From assembly GCA_029204225.1 (NCBI GenBank), contig CM055100.1:34588645-34652644 (forward strand): DNA of 64,000 bases, read 5' to 3'. A program made the translations under genes and the position numbers. A model generated the notes under the pieces. That model ran no database searches and had not been told where the DNA came from. It was given only the letters and a program-made list of their open reading frames with translations. Shown here piece after piece: positions 34,195 through 46,110 of the stretch. Source of the DNA: Diphasiastrum complanatum. Lineage: Eukaryota; Streptophyta; Lycopodiopsida; Lycopodiales; Lycopodiaceae. Within the stretch, counting starts at the first letter, position 1. Every line of letters begins with the position of its first letter.

Positions 34195-34760
34195 CTCCCT
34201 CTTCAACTAGTTTTGGCATAATTTTGACAATAGAACTTTGATCCAACTTTAGAACGATCTCCATCCTAAGTATAGATCTCATTTCTAAGGTTTTAAAGTA
34301 TCTTTCATAATTGATATAGAGAATAGTGTCCAAAATAGATGCTTCACTATTCCTTACATCAATTTTACACATCAAGATATAACTATAACATGAAGAACCA
34401 AATAGAATGTGAATGAAATGATTCCTCCATGTTTCAAACTTTGAACTCTCTGAAAAATTACAGCAACCAAACAATAAATGTGAGTGATGACCATTTGCTT
34501 GTTTGTCTCCTCCAACTTTGTCCTTTCTTGATATGTCTCCACCATAAAACTCCATGAATGAGCCTCCATCTCCATCTTGCCACAAGAAACCATCAGACCT
34601 TGGAAATCCATGAGTAGGTTAGTACATAAATGATGCAAATCCAGCACCACATGACTCCATAAACCAAGTAGGTTGCACTAGTCCATCTTCAAGTCTACTT
34701 GACACAAGAAAATGACCATGAATTCACAAAAAATTGACAATCTCCAAACATTGGCATCAA
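34195..34760 (-). mobile_element. Terminal non-pol segment of copia family A
   Basis: This segment directly precedes the 3' LTR and is shared with 43,671-44,400, including text encoding WQDGDGGSFM and SHLLF. It contains short overlapping frames only. It replaces the RT and RNase H that should be here, so it is either untranslated 3' sequence or captured DNA. A stop codon precedes the purine tract at the LTR. Confidence 0.6.
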
Positions 34761-34765
34761 GTAGC

Positions 34766-35510
34766 TCAACACTTGAGAACTTGATCATGGATGAGTGACA
34801 TAACATCAACACCATCCTCATCAAGAATTATATTACCTTGCTTGTCTCCCTGATCTCTCTTCTTCTTGTAGCAATCACTTGCAAAATGCCCCTTGGTGCC
34901 ACAATAGAAGCACTTCAATTTAGACTTATCTTTCTTCTTACCAAAAGAAGAAGACTCAACATGATCATGTTCTTTAGACCACTTGCCCTTGCTTTTACCC
35001 TTGAACTTGCCTTTGATGAACATTGCCTCCTCACCATCTTGAGATGTTGGTGTAGATCCACCTCTTGCTTGAAGCCTATATTCCTCATTGATCAAGATCT
35101 CTTGAAGATCCACCAAACTTGGCAAAGACTTTTGAACAGTAAGACTTTGTACAATGTTAGCATGAGCATCCAACAAAACATTAAGAGTAACTCTAACAAG
35201 CTCTCCTTCCTTGATGCTCTCATCAATTCCAGCTAACTCATCACTTAAAGTCTTCACTCTCAAAAAGAAAGTATTAAGACTCTCTTCTTTCTTTTTTATG
35301 CTTTGATATAGATTTGTCTTGTTAGAGTCAACACTCTAGAAGTAGACTTGGATTCATAAAGCTTCTTCAAAGTTTCTCAAGCCTCTCGAGATGAATTGCA
35401 CTTACCAATCTCCTTGAGTAGCTCATAAGTAATATTCATCTTGATCATGTGTAGAGTTTTCTTAGCTCTTTTGTCATACCTCACTTGATCTTGTTGAACC
35501 AAGGGTCTTT
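34766..35510 (-). pseudogene. Copia family-A gag with zinc knuckle
   Basis: The frame 35,263-34,766 encodes the C-terminal Gag: ELVRVTLNVLLDAHANIVQS, LQEILINEEYRLQARGGS, a basic linker, and an intact CCHC knuckle CFYCGTKGHFASDC. The upstream part (about 35,510-35,270) is frame-shifted but readable as KLYESKSTSRVLTL. The N-terminal third is missing at a junction near 35,515. It ends in DEDGVDVMSLIHDQ and is followed by the terminal segment with no protease, integrase or RT between. This is therefore a deletion derivative with gag and LTR ends. Confidence 0.8.
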
Positions 35511-35534
35511 CGTCCATGGCGTCTCAGCGTCCAT

Positions 35535-35941
35535 GTGCGCCTGAGCGTATGAATAATCAACTTAGATGATCTGGTTCATGCCTCTTCTTCTGAATATATT
35601 ACAATAGATATATAATTTACATTTGTTCAAATGAGTGTCAAAAGATGACATGAAGCTGTTGTCCGTATGGAAGAAGGTCGTGGCTGCTGTCACTGTCAAG
35701 TCAGTTACACAGTACAAAAGTGAGCATGAGGGTTTTCAATATGTTGGTCTAGCCCAATATGTCGTCCGAGGACGTTATGTTGGCGAAGTCCGATATGTCG
35801 TATAAACTCGATATGTCGGCCAATTTTTTACTTACTTGTCTTCAAAAGTGGAGCTGCGTGACAATGCAAGTAATTATGCAGCATTATGAATGGAACTAGA
35901 TTTACATGGGATTTAGGAGAGTAGAGGAGATAAATCCAACA
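35535..35941 (-). repeat. 3' LTR of a third copia lineage (E)
   Basis: It ends GATAAATCCAACA at 35,941, followed by CCTCCCCTTAATC, a polypurine tract on the minus strand. The outer edge near 35,535 is approximate. It contains five 18-bp tandem repeats (separate entry). The same LTR ending, TAAATCCAAC, precedes the primer site of the copia relic at 54,058. Confidence 0.6.
35737..35826. repeat. Five tandem 18-bp repeats inside the LTR
   Basis: Units start at 35,737, 35,755, 35,773, 35,791 and 35,809, each exactly 18 bp, with the core yGwTATGTyG (first two units begin CAATATGT). They sit in the LTR upstream half, where enhancers usually lie. Confidence 0.8.
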
Positions 35942-36490
35942 CCTCCCCTTAATCTGGATCCATGAATACTTTGATCTTTAGACTAAGCAATGCACAAAGT
36001 TTGTTATGTGCATCAATGCTCAATGCCTTGGTGAACACATCTGCAACCATGTCATGCATTCGGCAGTACGTTAAGATTACCTCTCTGTCAAGAATCTTGC
36101 CCCTGACATAGTGATATCGGATCTCAATGTGCTTAATCCTAGAGTGAAATCTAGGTTGGCCGATAAGGCAATGGCACTCTGGTTATCACTAAATATGATT
36201 GTCGAGGTGAGCTGATTCAGATTCTGATAGTAAATTTCTCAACCAAAATGCTTCTTAATGATTGAGAAGTAGCAATATACTCTACTTCTATTGATGAAAG
36301 AGCAATAGAGGTTTTCTCATAACTGTTTCAAGAGATAGGAAGAATGTAAATCCAGATTTGGATTTATGAATATCTACATCTCCTCCCCAACTTGCATCGA
36401 AATATCAACTGAGCCGATGAAGATTGTTGTTATTGACTTCTCCATAGCAAATGAACTGGTCCATTGTAGCTCTAATGTATCTCATGACTC
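35942..36490 (-). pseudogene. Copia RNase H relic
   Basis: The minus strand has, across three frames, the copia RNase H series: YFDASWGGDVD (first Asp), a Glu motif near SSIEVEYIA, SDNQSAIALS-like text, and the tail HIEIRYHYVRGKI...ADVFTKAL. It ends at the polypurine tract and LTR at 35,941. Several frameshifts and stops make it inactive. The remainder of pol is missing; unrelated DNA begins at about 36,490. Confidence 0.82.
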
Positions 36491-37783
36491 TTATCAGAGC
36501 CTTCCACTATTCCAAAAAATTGAAACAACCACACCATGAATCATGTGCAAAGTCTTATGTTAGAGTCATGCACATAACCAAAGCACACACCAATGGATTT
36601 GGCATCTCGGCTAAGGTGTCGCTTGATCTACAAATCAAGTGTTTTGCCACTACTTGCCATTATGTGCTAGGTCATTTTTTAATGTCTAGGGCACACACTC
36701 TAGCTACAAATGTTTTTCACCACACACTAATATAATAATGGCAGTGCATGTACATTAACATCTCGTCATCCTCCATAGTGAACAATGATACTAATCTAAA
36801 AGTGTTTCAAATCCACAATGTTTATCTTATTCATTACATAGCCCCAAACTGGTACTTTTGAAGTGCTTACAACCTCCATGTGGAGTTTCTACAACACAAA
36901 CAAACCACGAACAAAGCAAGCATATGAAAAGACAATTATTGTTATTGCAATACGCAGAAACAAGGTAATTATTGAGCTTCAACAGGACCACCAAATGAGG
37001 CCTAATCCATTTGCAATTTTTTGTCTATTGAGGAATACAACAAAAGTCTCCACATCAACTTCTGAAATCTCCACCACAAAAGAACTATCCATTCATGTAT
37101 TTGAAGTAGTTGAATTATTCCAAACTAGCACATGCATGATGTACAAACAATAGCACATCAATGTCAATGCATTGTCCAAACATGGAAAAAAAGCATTTAT
37201 CATGCATAGCACACAACAAAACAAAAAAAAATAATGTCTCCAAATTTTTAAAATAAGGTTTTCAACCCTTTCACGACCTCAATCACTCATAGAAGCAATT
37301 CATGAACTAAATAGAGTTGTTACAAATTTCACATAACTACAAATCCCTAGACAATCATGCACAAGCAAGAAAAGATAGGAGCAATCAGAGCCATTGACCA
37401 CACAACGGAAAACAACAAAGTGGCGCTATCAATGCCTACGAGATATAGCAAAAGATGAACTTTCTTCATCGTATTATCAGAAAGGAGTAAGAACATATGA
37501 CATCAAAGTCTTCACTCTCTTACTCTCTTACTCTTGCTCACTATCTCTAAGATACTGGTATATGTAAAAAGAAGGCTCATGCGCCTATATAGACATCCCT
37601 CACCCAGGAGGGGTAGAAGATCCGAAACGTTACAGCCACGGGATGGTTGTGAAGTCGCACTGTTTGGTGGTGCCCGTCGGTTCACATCATGCATTGAATG
37701 GCATCCTCCAACAACTGTCGGTACCCAAAAAGAGTCTCACAACTTAAGGAGGTGACTTTTGTTGGTAACGTGACCAAACCGGG
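36491..37783. other. Unassigned
   Basis: A/T-rich DNA with short plus-strand frames (36,451-36,735 and 36,863-37,153) that have no recognisable domain. A TATA-like CCTATATAGAC occurs near 37,585. I see no gene. Confidence 0.35.
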
Positions 37784-37972
37784 TCACTCATTATCAGGCA
37801 GGACCTGCAACTTCCTTAACTCAGCCCTAAGGTGAAGGTTTTCATTTATGAGTTTGGATAGCTCATAGGAGTTGTGGCGCCGCTTCAACCTCTCGTCTTC
37901 CAATCGTCTGGTAAGCTCCTCCATAGAAGCAGTTTGTTGATTTATTATCTTGGTCAACTGAGTGTCTAATGT
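37784..37972 (-). pseudogene. Short coiled-coil C-terminal fragment
   Basis: An open run of about 60 codons on the minus strand ends at TGA (37,784-37,786). Its text (MEELTRRLEDERLKRR and LINENLHLRAELRKL) is a clear heptad coiled coil. It is cut on its 5' side by an LTR fragment. The identity is unknown. Coiled coils like this occur at the end of plant gypsy Gag proteins and in the unrecognised proteins at 3 and 10 kb. Confidence 0.4.
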
Positions 37973-37974
37973 TC

Positions 37975-38060
37975 AATTTCAAGCAAATAGCTAGAATGAA
38001 AATGTCTCATCAACTTCTCATTAGAATTGGTGATCTTTTTATAGATCAAGTACAAGAACA
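37975..38060 (-). repeat. Internal fragment of copia LTR D
   Basis: About 85 bp are nearly identical to 41,155-41,240, including AGAATGAAAATGTCTCATC. It is the surviving part of the 3' LTR of the element whose 5' LTR is at 40,881. Confidence 0.8.
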
Positions 38061-39272
38061 ACCGTCCAAAAGCACATTCTCATGAAGCTCCTCCTCGGGT
38101 CTTGCAAGATCTTGGACACATAGAGGATTAGATGCACTTGAATGGATCTTGGAACATTGAGATTCATCAAATAAGACATCCTTACTAACTTTTACTTTCT
38201 TCGAAATAGGATAAAAAATCCTATAACCTTAGCTATTTTCACTATAGCCAACAAAAATTCCTTTGAAGGCCTTTGCATCCTCTTTCTTTCCAATTTCCAA
38301 AGGAATGTGGACATAATAAATACATCCAAACACTTTCAAATTTTTTACATTTGGCTTCTTGCCATATAAGGCTTGATATGGTGAGATCCCACCAATGGCA
38401 CTATTTGGAAGCATATTACATAAATAGTTAGCACATGTTATGGCCTCTCCCAAAAATGAGATGGGTAGGCACACTCACATAGGCTTCTATTTTTCCTCTT
38501 GGCCACCCCATTTTGTTGGGGGGTGTAGGAACATGTGTACTCTCTTTTAATGCCATTACTCTAACAAAAATCTCTCATCCTATTGGATACATATTCTCCT
38601 CCATTATCACATCTTAGAACTTTGATACTAGAACTAAGTTGATTCTCAATAAGAGATTTAAGCTTTACAAAAGCTTCATATACAAGACTTTTCTTTGGCA
38701 ATAGATCTATCCAAGTATATCTAGTACAATCATCTATGAAAGTCACATACATTAAAGCACCTCCATTACTTTTATGAGAAAAAAAGTGTACATCAGAATG
38801 AATGAGATCTAAGGAGAGGTAGATCTTGACAAGGATCTCTTAGGATGTCTCATGAGACTTTGCAAGTCCACAAGCCACACACTTTGCCACATCTTGAGAA
38901 TGATTTGGGGAGGCCAAGAGCAAGCTCCTTGGAGACCATAGATTCCATTGCTTGAAGATTAGGATGGTCTAATCTTTTATGCCATAGCTCCACTTGTGTC
39001 ATCTCCTCCCTAACCATGTTCACACTTTCAATGGCCACATTAGCATCCTACTTAAAAAGCCTTCCTTGCTTAATGCCACTAGCTATGCACTTATCACTTT
39101 CCAAGATGGAACACACTCCATTCTTGAAATGTACATATAGTCCATTATCCATCAATTGTCTAACACTAAGAAATTTTTTAGTAATGGTTGGAACATACAA
39201 GAAATTATCTAGATCTATTCTCTTAGATGATCCTAAGCATAATGGAATAGATCCAATACCATCTATTTTAAA
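38061..39272 (-). pseudogene. Copia integrase relic (element D)
   Basis: In reading order: the zinc motif LWHKRLDHPNLQAM...C..C (39,038-38,850); the core with MYVTFIDDCTRYTWIDL and CDNGGEYVSN (38,752-38,561); TPQQNGVAKR; ITCANYLCNMLPN...GISPYQALYGKKP and VFGCIYYVHIP (38,474-38,229); and the linker to RT reading PISKKVKVSKDVLFDE. Stops separate the frames. RT and RNase H are deleted and an LTR fragment follows directly. All three acidic integrase residues can be seen. Confidence 0.85.
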
Positions 39273-39845
39273 TTATTGATCACTAGTAGTGTAGATAAAT
39301 TTCTTAGAATAATTACAAGAAAGTAAAGTAGAAAAAAAATGCTTGTTGAATGACATGTGAGAACTAGCCCCACTATCAATCCACCATGTCTCTTTGCTTG
39401 ATGTTGGATTTGATGCTACCATCAAGGATGTGTTGAAACCATCCTCTTCTTCCTCCTCTTGTGCAAGGTTGCCTTGATCTTCATTCACTTGTGCATTCTT
39501 CTTTTTTAAGCATTCGGAAGCAAAGTGTCCTTTCTTTCCACAAAAGAAACACTTTAGCTTGGCTTTGTTCTTGTTCTTCCCTTTGGAGGTAGATCCACCA
39601 TCCTTGACCTCGGCCTCCTTGCCTTGGTGCTTCTTGAATGGTTGGGACTTCTTTTTGCCTTTGGATGTGAAATTTGTTTTTTCATCACCACCTTGTAGTG
39701 ACATAGGCCCCATCCTAGCTTTGAGGTGTAGAATCCTACTCTTCTCGACCACAAGTACATTATGTAAACTGTCAATGGTTGAAATTTGGTGTTGATTGGC
39801 AAATGTTTGAAAAAAATTGGTGAACTCATCACCAATTCCATTCAA
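39273..39845 (-). CDS. Copia Gag C-terminus, zinc knuckle and protease start (element D)
   Basis: An open frame of 190 codons. It carries a Gag tail, a Lys-rich linker, an intact CCHC knuckle CFFCGKKGHFASEC at about residues 107-120, and an acidic spacer. It ends with the copia protease start WWIDSGASSHMSFNKHFF with an intact DSG. It is separated from the N-terminal Gag by a stop near 39,869. Confidence 0.85.
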   Translation of the reverse strand: MNGIGDEFTNFFQTFANQHQISTIDSLHNVLVVEKSRILHLKARMGPMSLQGGDEKTNFTSKGKKKSQPFKKHQGKEAEVKDGGSTSKGKNKNKAKLKCFFCGKKGHFASECLKKKNAQVNEDQGNLAQEEEEEDGFNTSLMVASNPTSSKETWWIDSGASSHMSFNKHFFSTLLSCNYSKKFIYTTSDQ

Positions 39846-39869
39846 TATGACTTGTACTAGTTCTTTATC

Positions 39870-40331
39870 TTAGATTTTGTCTCCAATCGATCCCAATTCT
39901 TTGTTTAAGTGTTTGATTCTTAGGACATATTCTTGTCCACTTTCTCCATTTACCTTCATGCTTCGGAGTACTTGATTCCTTAGCATGAGTACTCTAGAGG
40001 TGTTGTTGGATTCATAAATGTTCTTTAGTGAATCCCAAGCCTCTTTGGATGAGGCACAAGAAGCTACCTCTTTCAAGAGGTCATTGATTACATTCATCTT
40101 TAAGCAATGCAAGGCTAATCTAGCCTTCTTCTTGTATTTCAATTGTTCTTGATCTCCTTGAGGTTCTTTCTCAACTCCAAGAACAATATCATAGAGGTCA
40201 TGGATCACAAATAGTAATTTCATCCTCACTTTCCATATGGAATAATTTGTGGATGTTAGTCTATCACAAGATTCTAACAAAAATCCACCCATGGAAGACA
40301 TTACGAATGGTTTGCTCTTTGAAATGCACAA
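39870..40331 (-). CDS. Copia Gag N-terminal part (element D)
   Basis: The frame of 153 codons has the typical Gag text GGFLLESCDRLTSTNYSIWK, then EAWDSLKNIYESN...LMLRNQVLRSMKV and YVLRIKHLNKEL. It matches the family-A Gag in layout but is a distinct lineage. The likely start is the Met before GGFLLES. Upstream lie the leader and the primer site at 40,868. Confidence 0.85.
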   Translation of the reverse strand: MCISKSKPFVMSSMGGFLLESCDRLTSTNYSIWKVRMKLLFVIHDLYDIVLGVEKEPQGDQEQLKYKKKARLALHCLKMNVINDLLKEVASCASSKEAWDSLKNIYESNNTSRVLMLRNQVLRSMKVNGESGQEYVLRIKHLNKELGSIGDKI

Positions 40332-40867
40332 ATGTCTCTGAATATCAATGATCTAAGATAGAATTCTAGTTCATTAAGAAGCTTCTAGCCTTGTTCCTAT
40401 CAAACTAGCCCAAGCTTGAATGATGGTATAATAGAGCCACTCAAAATTCCTAGCAAAACACACTCTCAAAAATTTATTCTAGCACCTTTTTGCTTGATAT
40501 CACTTCACACTCTTAAGATCTGAACAAATCAGTCTTAATGATATGATCTAATGTTTCAATGATTCAAACCTATATTTGATCATTAGCATTTGATAGATTG
40601 AACCTAGATCTAGACAATGCACCAAAAAGCATGAAATTTGGACTAGTATGCAAGATTTTGGACCAAAAACAATTAGGAACTTATTTTGACAGCTGCTGTA
40701 CGGCCTCACACGTGTGGACAATACACCTATAGCCCACAAATTGATTTGGACCAAAACAAATGAAGCTACCACTCTCTTAGAGCTCGCCCACACAAGATTA
40801 GATCAAAATCAACAATTTGACAATGATTTTCAAATGTTTAATGAATCATTACATGTCTCTTGTACCA
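40332..40867. other. Leader of copia element D
   Basis: Untranslated leader between primer site and gag. It contains one CACACGTGTG palindrome at 40,707. No ORF of note. Confidence 0.6.
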
Positions 40868-40880
40868 AGCTCTGATACCA
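40868..40880 (-). other. Primer-binding site, initiator tRNA-Met type
   Basis: TGGTATCAGAGCT on the minus strand, directly next to the LTR start TGTGAATT at 40,881. Confidence 0.9.
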
Positions 40881-41680
40881 TGTGAATTTTTTGAATTTAG
40901 GACAATAATTGATTGTACTAATCAATCTACAAGAGGTATTGATTGCCAAATCAAAGGATTCATCAAGTTCTATTGACTAGATCTTGATCTAGAAGCAAAT
41001 CACTAACTACTTCAAGATCAATGGATGTAATAGCAAAAATCCAAGGGCGGCCTCACACGTGTGGAAAACAGTCACTATATAGACTGTGATCAAAGAGCAA
41101 AGTAAAATAACTTATGATAGCATTCCAAGCATAAAATCACAATTCTAATGTGTCAATCTCAAATAAATTGCTAGAATGAAAATGTCTCATCAACTTCTCA
41201 TTAGAATTGGTGATCTCTTTATAGATCAAGTACAAGAATGACCTGTATACTGGTCCAACAGGTCATCACACGTGTGGGGAGTGCCACATGATGTAGATCC
41301 ACCAATAGGAACAAGATATGCCCATGGATCAAAGTTGACTTATCCTACTAATCTTCCCTACAAAATAGGATTTAAGAGAATATGTACATCTATATCCACG
41401 CATGTGAACATCATCTTGACATGTGAGAGCATTTACTCATTCACATGGAAGTGCAAGCTAATTATACGAAAATTGACCAAAATGACTTCTTCTTAGATTC
41501 TAGTCAAAAGTGAAGTTCACACTTGTGTAGATTTATCTAAAATGAATATAGTTATATACAAGTACATTTTCTACTTCCTTTCACACGTGGGAACAGGCTC
41601 CGCACGTGTGAGATCTCAATGAACCTAGATCTCAAGATTAACATATTACATCAACCAAGTTGGAAGTGACAATTTCAACA
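40881..41680 (-). repeat. 5' LTR of copia element D
   Basis: It begins TGTGAATTTTTT at the primer site and probably ends AATTTCAACA at 41,680. It contains CACACGTGTG palindromes at 41,054 and 41,267 and related CACGTG words near 41,585 and 41,600. A fragment of its twin survives at 37,975. The outer edge is inferred from the TG...CA rule only. Confidence 0.65.
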
Positions 41681-43024
41681 TGGAATACGTAGGGATCTGT
41701 CTTTTCAATGTGATAGTTGGTTCATCGCTAGTAGACAACGACCTACTACATACTGATAGTAGTTTCAATCATCTTTTGACTTATGAGTTATGATAAGTTG
41801 AGTGCATGCAACGATATACAAAGCCACATGTCTCTTTCTTCACAACTACTTCTAGACTGCAGTATCACATCCCGATTCCATTGTCGGATTCGTAATATGC
41901 TCTCATACAGGTATGTGTCATGAAAACCATCTTCATGAAGAGACCAAAATTATAAGATATTGGTGGTTGTATGCTCTCTTTACTAAGCCATAAGCGAATA
42001 ATTCGTTTCATGTGAAAATACATCATGATTGACATTGCTTTTTATGCTATCACTGTTATGGCCAAAACTAGACTCGAAATCGCTTATTATTACTCTTCGA
42101 AGGAAATGTCTTTCATAAACAAATATGATTTCCTCACAAGATTCGTATGCGACATCTATTCAGGTTAGTATGGCAAAACTTTACTTTGTTCACTGGTTTA
42201 CAATGCGGTGATGGTGTATATACTAAGAATTATCTACATATATGAATGGTGGTGAGAAAAATAGTAGGAAAAGGTTCTGTTTTATACCTATAGCAGGATA
42301 AAGCAAACTACTTTACTAATTTCTTTCATTCTTCAATGTAAACATATGTAGTTAACTATGGTTACACATATGATGACTTTGCAGTTTCTCTTCTCATTAA
42401 TAAAGGCTATGAACGATAACACTAGTACTGATAACCTAAGCGCACTTAATGCACATGGATTTGTGCAAGGGACCGCTACACTCGTAGGGATAGGTATGGC
42501 ATGGATTTGCCCTAATCCTATTTCAAGTGTTAGGATAAAATACTTGGCTAAGTATAACCACATACAAGTATTGTTGTATTGTTTCTCAAGACATGATTGG
42601 TATTAAAAATTAATGAAATAGGGCGGTAGCTGGCGTACTCTTGGAAAGCATGGATATGCTCAAGAGTTTTAAAAATGGTACTTTACCTATTATGGGTTCA
42701 GATATCGGTATGGTGTGGATTTCTCCCATATCTGAAAACCGATCCACGCTATCTCTTGTTTGCGAATTGCAACCTATATAGCACAGTTATTTTTCAAATA
42801 CATATGCTTTAATTCTAGAAATTGATATGGACTAGTACCATAAAACTGATCAGAATGGCGGAATGCCCTGATATGGTAATGATATGGGATGGCCTATCGC
42901 CATTAATAATAATTACATAGGGAAGATTGGACTACATTTTTACATCAAATATTTTAAGTTGTTAAGCTGCTAAAATTATTTTGGACATGGATGACAACTG
43001 ACATTAATGTTGACACTTGTCTTT
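41681..43024. other. Unassigned
   Basis: No coding region or element was recognised. A stretch at about 42,955-43,020 (TGGACATGGATGACAACTGACA) resembles 45,895-45,945, so part of this DNA is duplicated beyond the copia insertions. Confidence 0.4.
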
Positions 43025-43670
43025 TGTGAAGGATTTTAGGCCATTGATGATCCAATCCACAAAAAGATCTTGGATTACAAAAGAAGATACTCTACCAATC
43101 TCACTAGTGTAGAAAAAATCAGCATCTACACACAAAATGAGATGCAAAATCTAATAGAACTTGATAAAATATGAATCAAATGATAAGGTACTGTTGTTGT
43201 CCATACAAAACTAGCAAGCTACTGTATTTCACATGTGTGGATCAAAAAATAACAAATATAGATCATTCTACACATAGAATTGCATGCAATCACAAGTATA
43301 GTGCACCAATGGATAGTGAAACCCAAGAGAACCATGTATAAGCATGAAATGAGATAGAGAAGAGAGAAGATATGTCTCTCCATGAGATACATCCTTTTAT
43401 AATAGGTCCAAACCATATTTGGCCACTTGGCTTTCCCACCAAAATGCTAACCTTATTAGTTTTGGATCTAGATTCAAAGTACCAAACATTCAAATTTGAA
43501 TCTACTCAAACTCATCTTCTAACTTTTTCACACTTTCAAAAAGTGTTTATTCAAATGAAATTTAGACTAATGAACTTTGAAAAGTCAAATTCTATGTCTA
43601 AAACAAAGTTGGCCTCAATTTGCCAAATATGAAAATATAGCAAATATGATCAAACTAGTTGAATCTTTTC
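43025..43670 (-). repeat. 3' LTR of copia family A, third copy
   Basis: Similar over its whole length to the LTRs at 7,995 and 33,441, and the most diverged of the three. The inner edge adjoins CCTCTTCAACTAG, the shared purine tract in inverse. The terminal bases are mutated. Confidence 0.75.
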
Positions 43671-44863
43671 CTCTTCAACTAGTTTTAGCATGGACTTTGA
43701 TAACACTCCAAGTGATGTCCTATGCTTCATGAACAAGTCATTTCCCAATGCTGATATCAGCTACACATTCCCTTGAGAACACATGTTGAAGTTCCACCTC
43801 CTTTGCAATGACTTGCTCCCTTACAAATTGTTGCAATACCACTTCAATGAGCCATGAAGAATCACATAAAATGTAAATGAGATGATTCCTCCATGCTATG
43901 AACTTTGAACTCTCTGGAAAAATACAACAAACAAACAATAAATGTGAGTGATCAACTTTTGCTTGCATGTTTTCTCCTTCTTTGTCCTTTGTTGCCATGT
44001 GTTCACCATGACACTTCATGAATGAGCCTCCATCTCCATCTTGCCACAAGAAAACATCAAGTTTTGGAAATCCATGAGTAAGTGAGTTCATCCATGATAC
44101 TAATGTAGCACCACATGACTCCATAAATCAACAAGTTTTACTAGTCCATCTTTAAGATCTACTTGACACAAGAAAATGACCATGAATTCACCAAAAATTA
44201 ACAATCTCCAAACATTGGCACTAAGTAGCTCAACACTTGAGAACTTAGCCATGGATGAGTAATATAATGAGCCTCCAATTGATTCATTTCCATTAACAAA
44301 ACCAGCCAATAATGCTAGTACAAATCCAACATCAAAATGATGCTCACCAATGTAGCTAGTTTTACCATATCTTGACAATTTGCAGACATCCACATGAAAA
44401 TGCTCGAACATGAGATAGAATAAGTAAAGTAAACATGAAAAGCACTTTCTTGCTGCTCCTTTACCTTACTTGAGTCTTTAATAAGCTGCAAAAATAGATC
44501 CATAACATCTTTGTCAAATAACCTTCCTTTGATGCTCTTGACTAGCTCCAAATTGTCAACTTCCTTCTTGACTAGTTGAAGCCCTTTGAGATCAACCTCT
44601 TGATCATCAACTTGACCTCTTGAGATCTTGAGATCAACCTCTTGATCATCAAAGTCATTGAACAAACTTTGTTTTCTAGATCCATTACTTGACTTTACAG
44701 CAAGATAACATCCGTCCACTTGCATAGCTCCATCTATACAAGAAAATCCACCAAAAGATGTTCCATTTTTCATGAGAGCTTGATACTCAAGATCCATTGC
44801 TTGGATCCTCTCCTCTTCTTTTCTTGCTTCATCTACACTTGTAGGTTCATCAAAAGAGGTAAG
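43671..44863 (-). pseudogene. Copia family-A internal remnant with integrase-RT linker
   Basis: Near 44,863-44,700 the minus strand encodes PTSVDEARKEEERIQAMD, then EYQALMKNGT, the copia segment before reverse transcriptase. RT itself does not follow. An unusual Asp/Ser/Lys-rich segment (to about 44,315) and the terminal segment shared with 34,195-34,760 come instead. The longest open frame is 44,797-44,315. This is another derivative without RT, and it also lacks gag, cut by the gypsy-like LTR at 44,864. Confidence 0.65.
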
Positions 44864-45360
44864 TGTAAAGTCCCTAAAGAATTGTCCCTAAGATGAGGAT
44901 AGGAGAACACAATAAGAGAGACTATGGAGCCAAACCGCCCAACCAATCCTAGATCAAAAAACTTGGATCCAACCCCCAAGCCATGCCATGTGAAGCAAGA
45001 GGAGAAGAGAGAAACTGGTAACCTAAACCCAATATGTCGACGAGAGAATCCCTACCTCATTATATAGAGAGTAGAGTCCTGTGCACGAAACCATGCAACC
45101 CCCATGCAGATAAACTATAAATAAGTCTCATTTCTTCATGCAGTCCTCCTGCCTATGTCTATGTGTGCCTATATCTGTCACACAGACATGCAATACTCCA
45201 TATGTCTCAATTAGAGTGTTTGGGTCCTCTCAAGGTAATTAGTTACAAATATGCCTTGGCATGGAATAAAATCACGGCGTGACCAATGATCTCGAGTATT
45301 GGAGGGCCGGTCTACCATAATAGGACTATTCCAGGTCCTTAACCGAATATGGCCATAACA
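44864..45360 (-). repeat. LTR of gypsy-like element G2, copy 2
   Basis: Same ends (TGTAAAG...ATAACA) and same internal blocks as 32,793-33,213, with about 75 bp extra near 45,040-45,110. It is followed by TTCTTCCCTCCTTAA, the inverse polypurine tract. Confidence 0.75.
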
Positions 45361-45700
45361 TTCTTCCCTCCTTAAACTGCTTCTATCCTTAGAAGCTCCT
45401 CAAGATAGGAAAAAATTACAAGAACAGTTCCTTTTAACTTTCAATATTAACCGAAAAAATCGTTATCCTTAGTTTGACTTTCACAACAAACAAGTACTCA
45501 GAGGTAAACCAATTTTCAATCGTTAATCTCTGTTCTGGAGTACAAACTCTGGTTTGAAAAGTACACTAAGAGATACATTTCCTCAACTGGGTTATACTCA
45601 ACACAAGTTAGTAACATCACCTTCATGTAAAACACTTACATGAACTATCTGAGGGACATTAGTTAACTTAGGAGAGATTAAAGTTAAAGAAATAATAATA
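45361..45700 (-). mobile_element. Internal 3' end of gypsy-like element G2, copy 2
   Basis: Polypurine tract and about 330 bp of internal DNA, collinear with 33,214-33,440 over its first part. No frame is intact. Confidence 0.5.
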
Positions 45701-46110
45701 ATAGTAATTACAGTCTAAAATCATCCACAAACTCTAGCAGACAATTCATATAAAGCTTCCAAGTACAACTATCTTTAGAATCTAATTCTAGGATATGATA
45801 AGTCATTCAACAAGAATCTCTAGGAGAATCATTAAGATATAAAATGATTAAAACTCTACTATCTCAAAATGCTATTCATGCTGTTAAGTAGTATAACTTC
45901 TTTTGGACATAGATAACAACTGACACTCAGCTATGACACCTGTCTTCCCCACTATACGAACTCATGCAGTTTTGTGTTGTGGGATGGTGGCAGGTATCCG
46001 CCGGACGTCTTGGAAGTGGTTATGCTTTATGGTGCTTTTTTAGTACTGTATTCTACTTTTAAGTTTTATTTTACTTTGTTGGAATATAAATAAAGGCTTC
46101 AAAAGGTTTT
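45701..46110. other. Unassigned
   Basis: No gene or element, except the short similarity of 45,890-46,030 to 42,620-43,020. Confidence 0.35.

Noticed and set aside
43738-44411. Minus frames of 103-128 codons considered as an envelope-like third ORF
   Set aside because: The related segment at 34,195-34,760 has different open frames, with stops in between. No signal peptide or membrane anchor is consistent.
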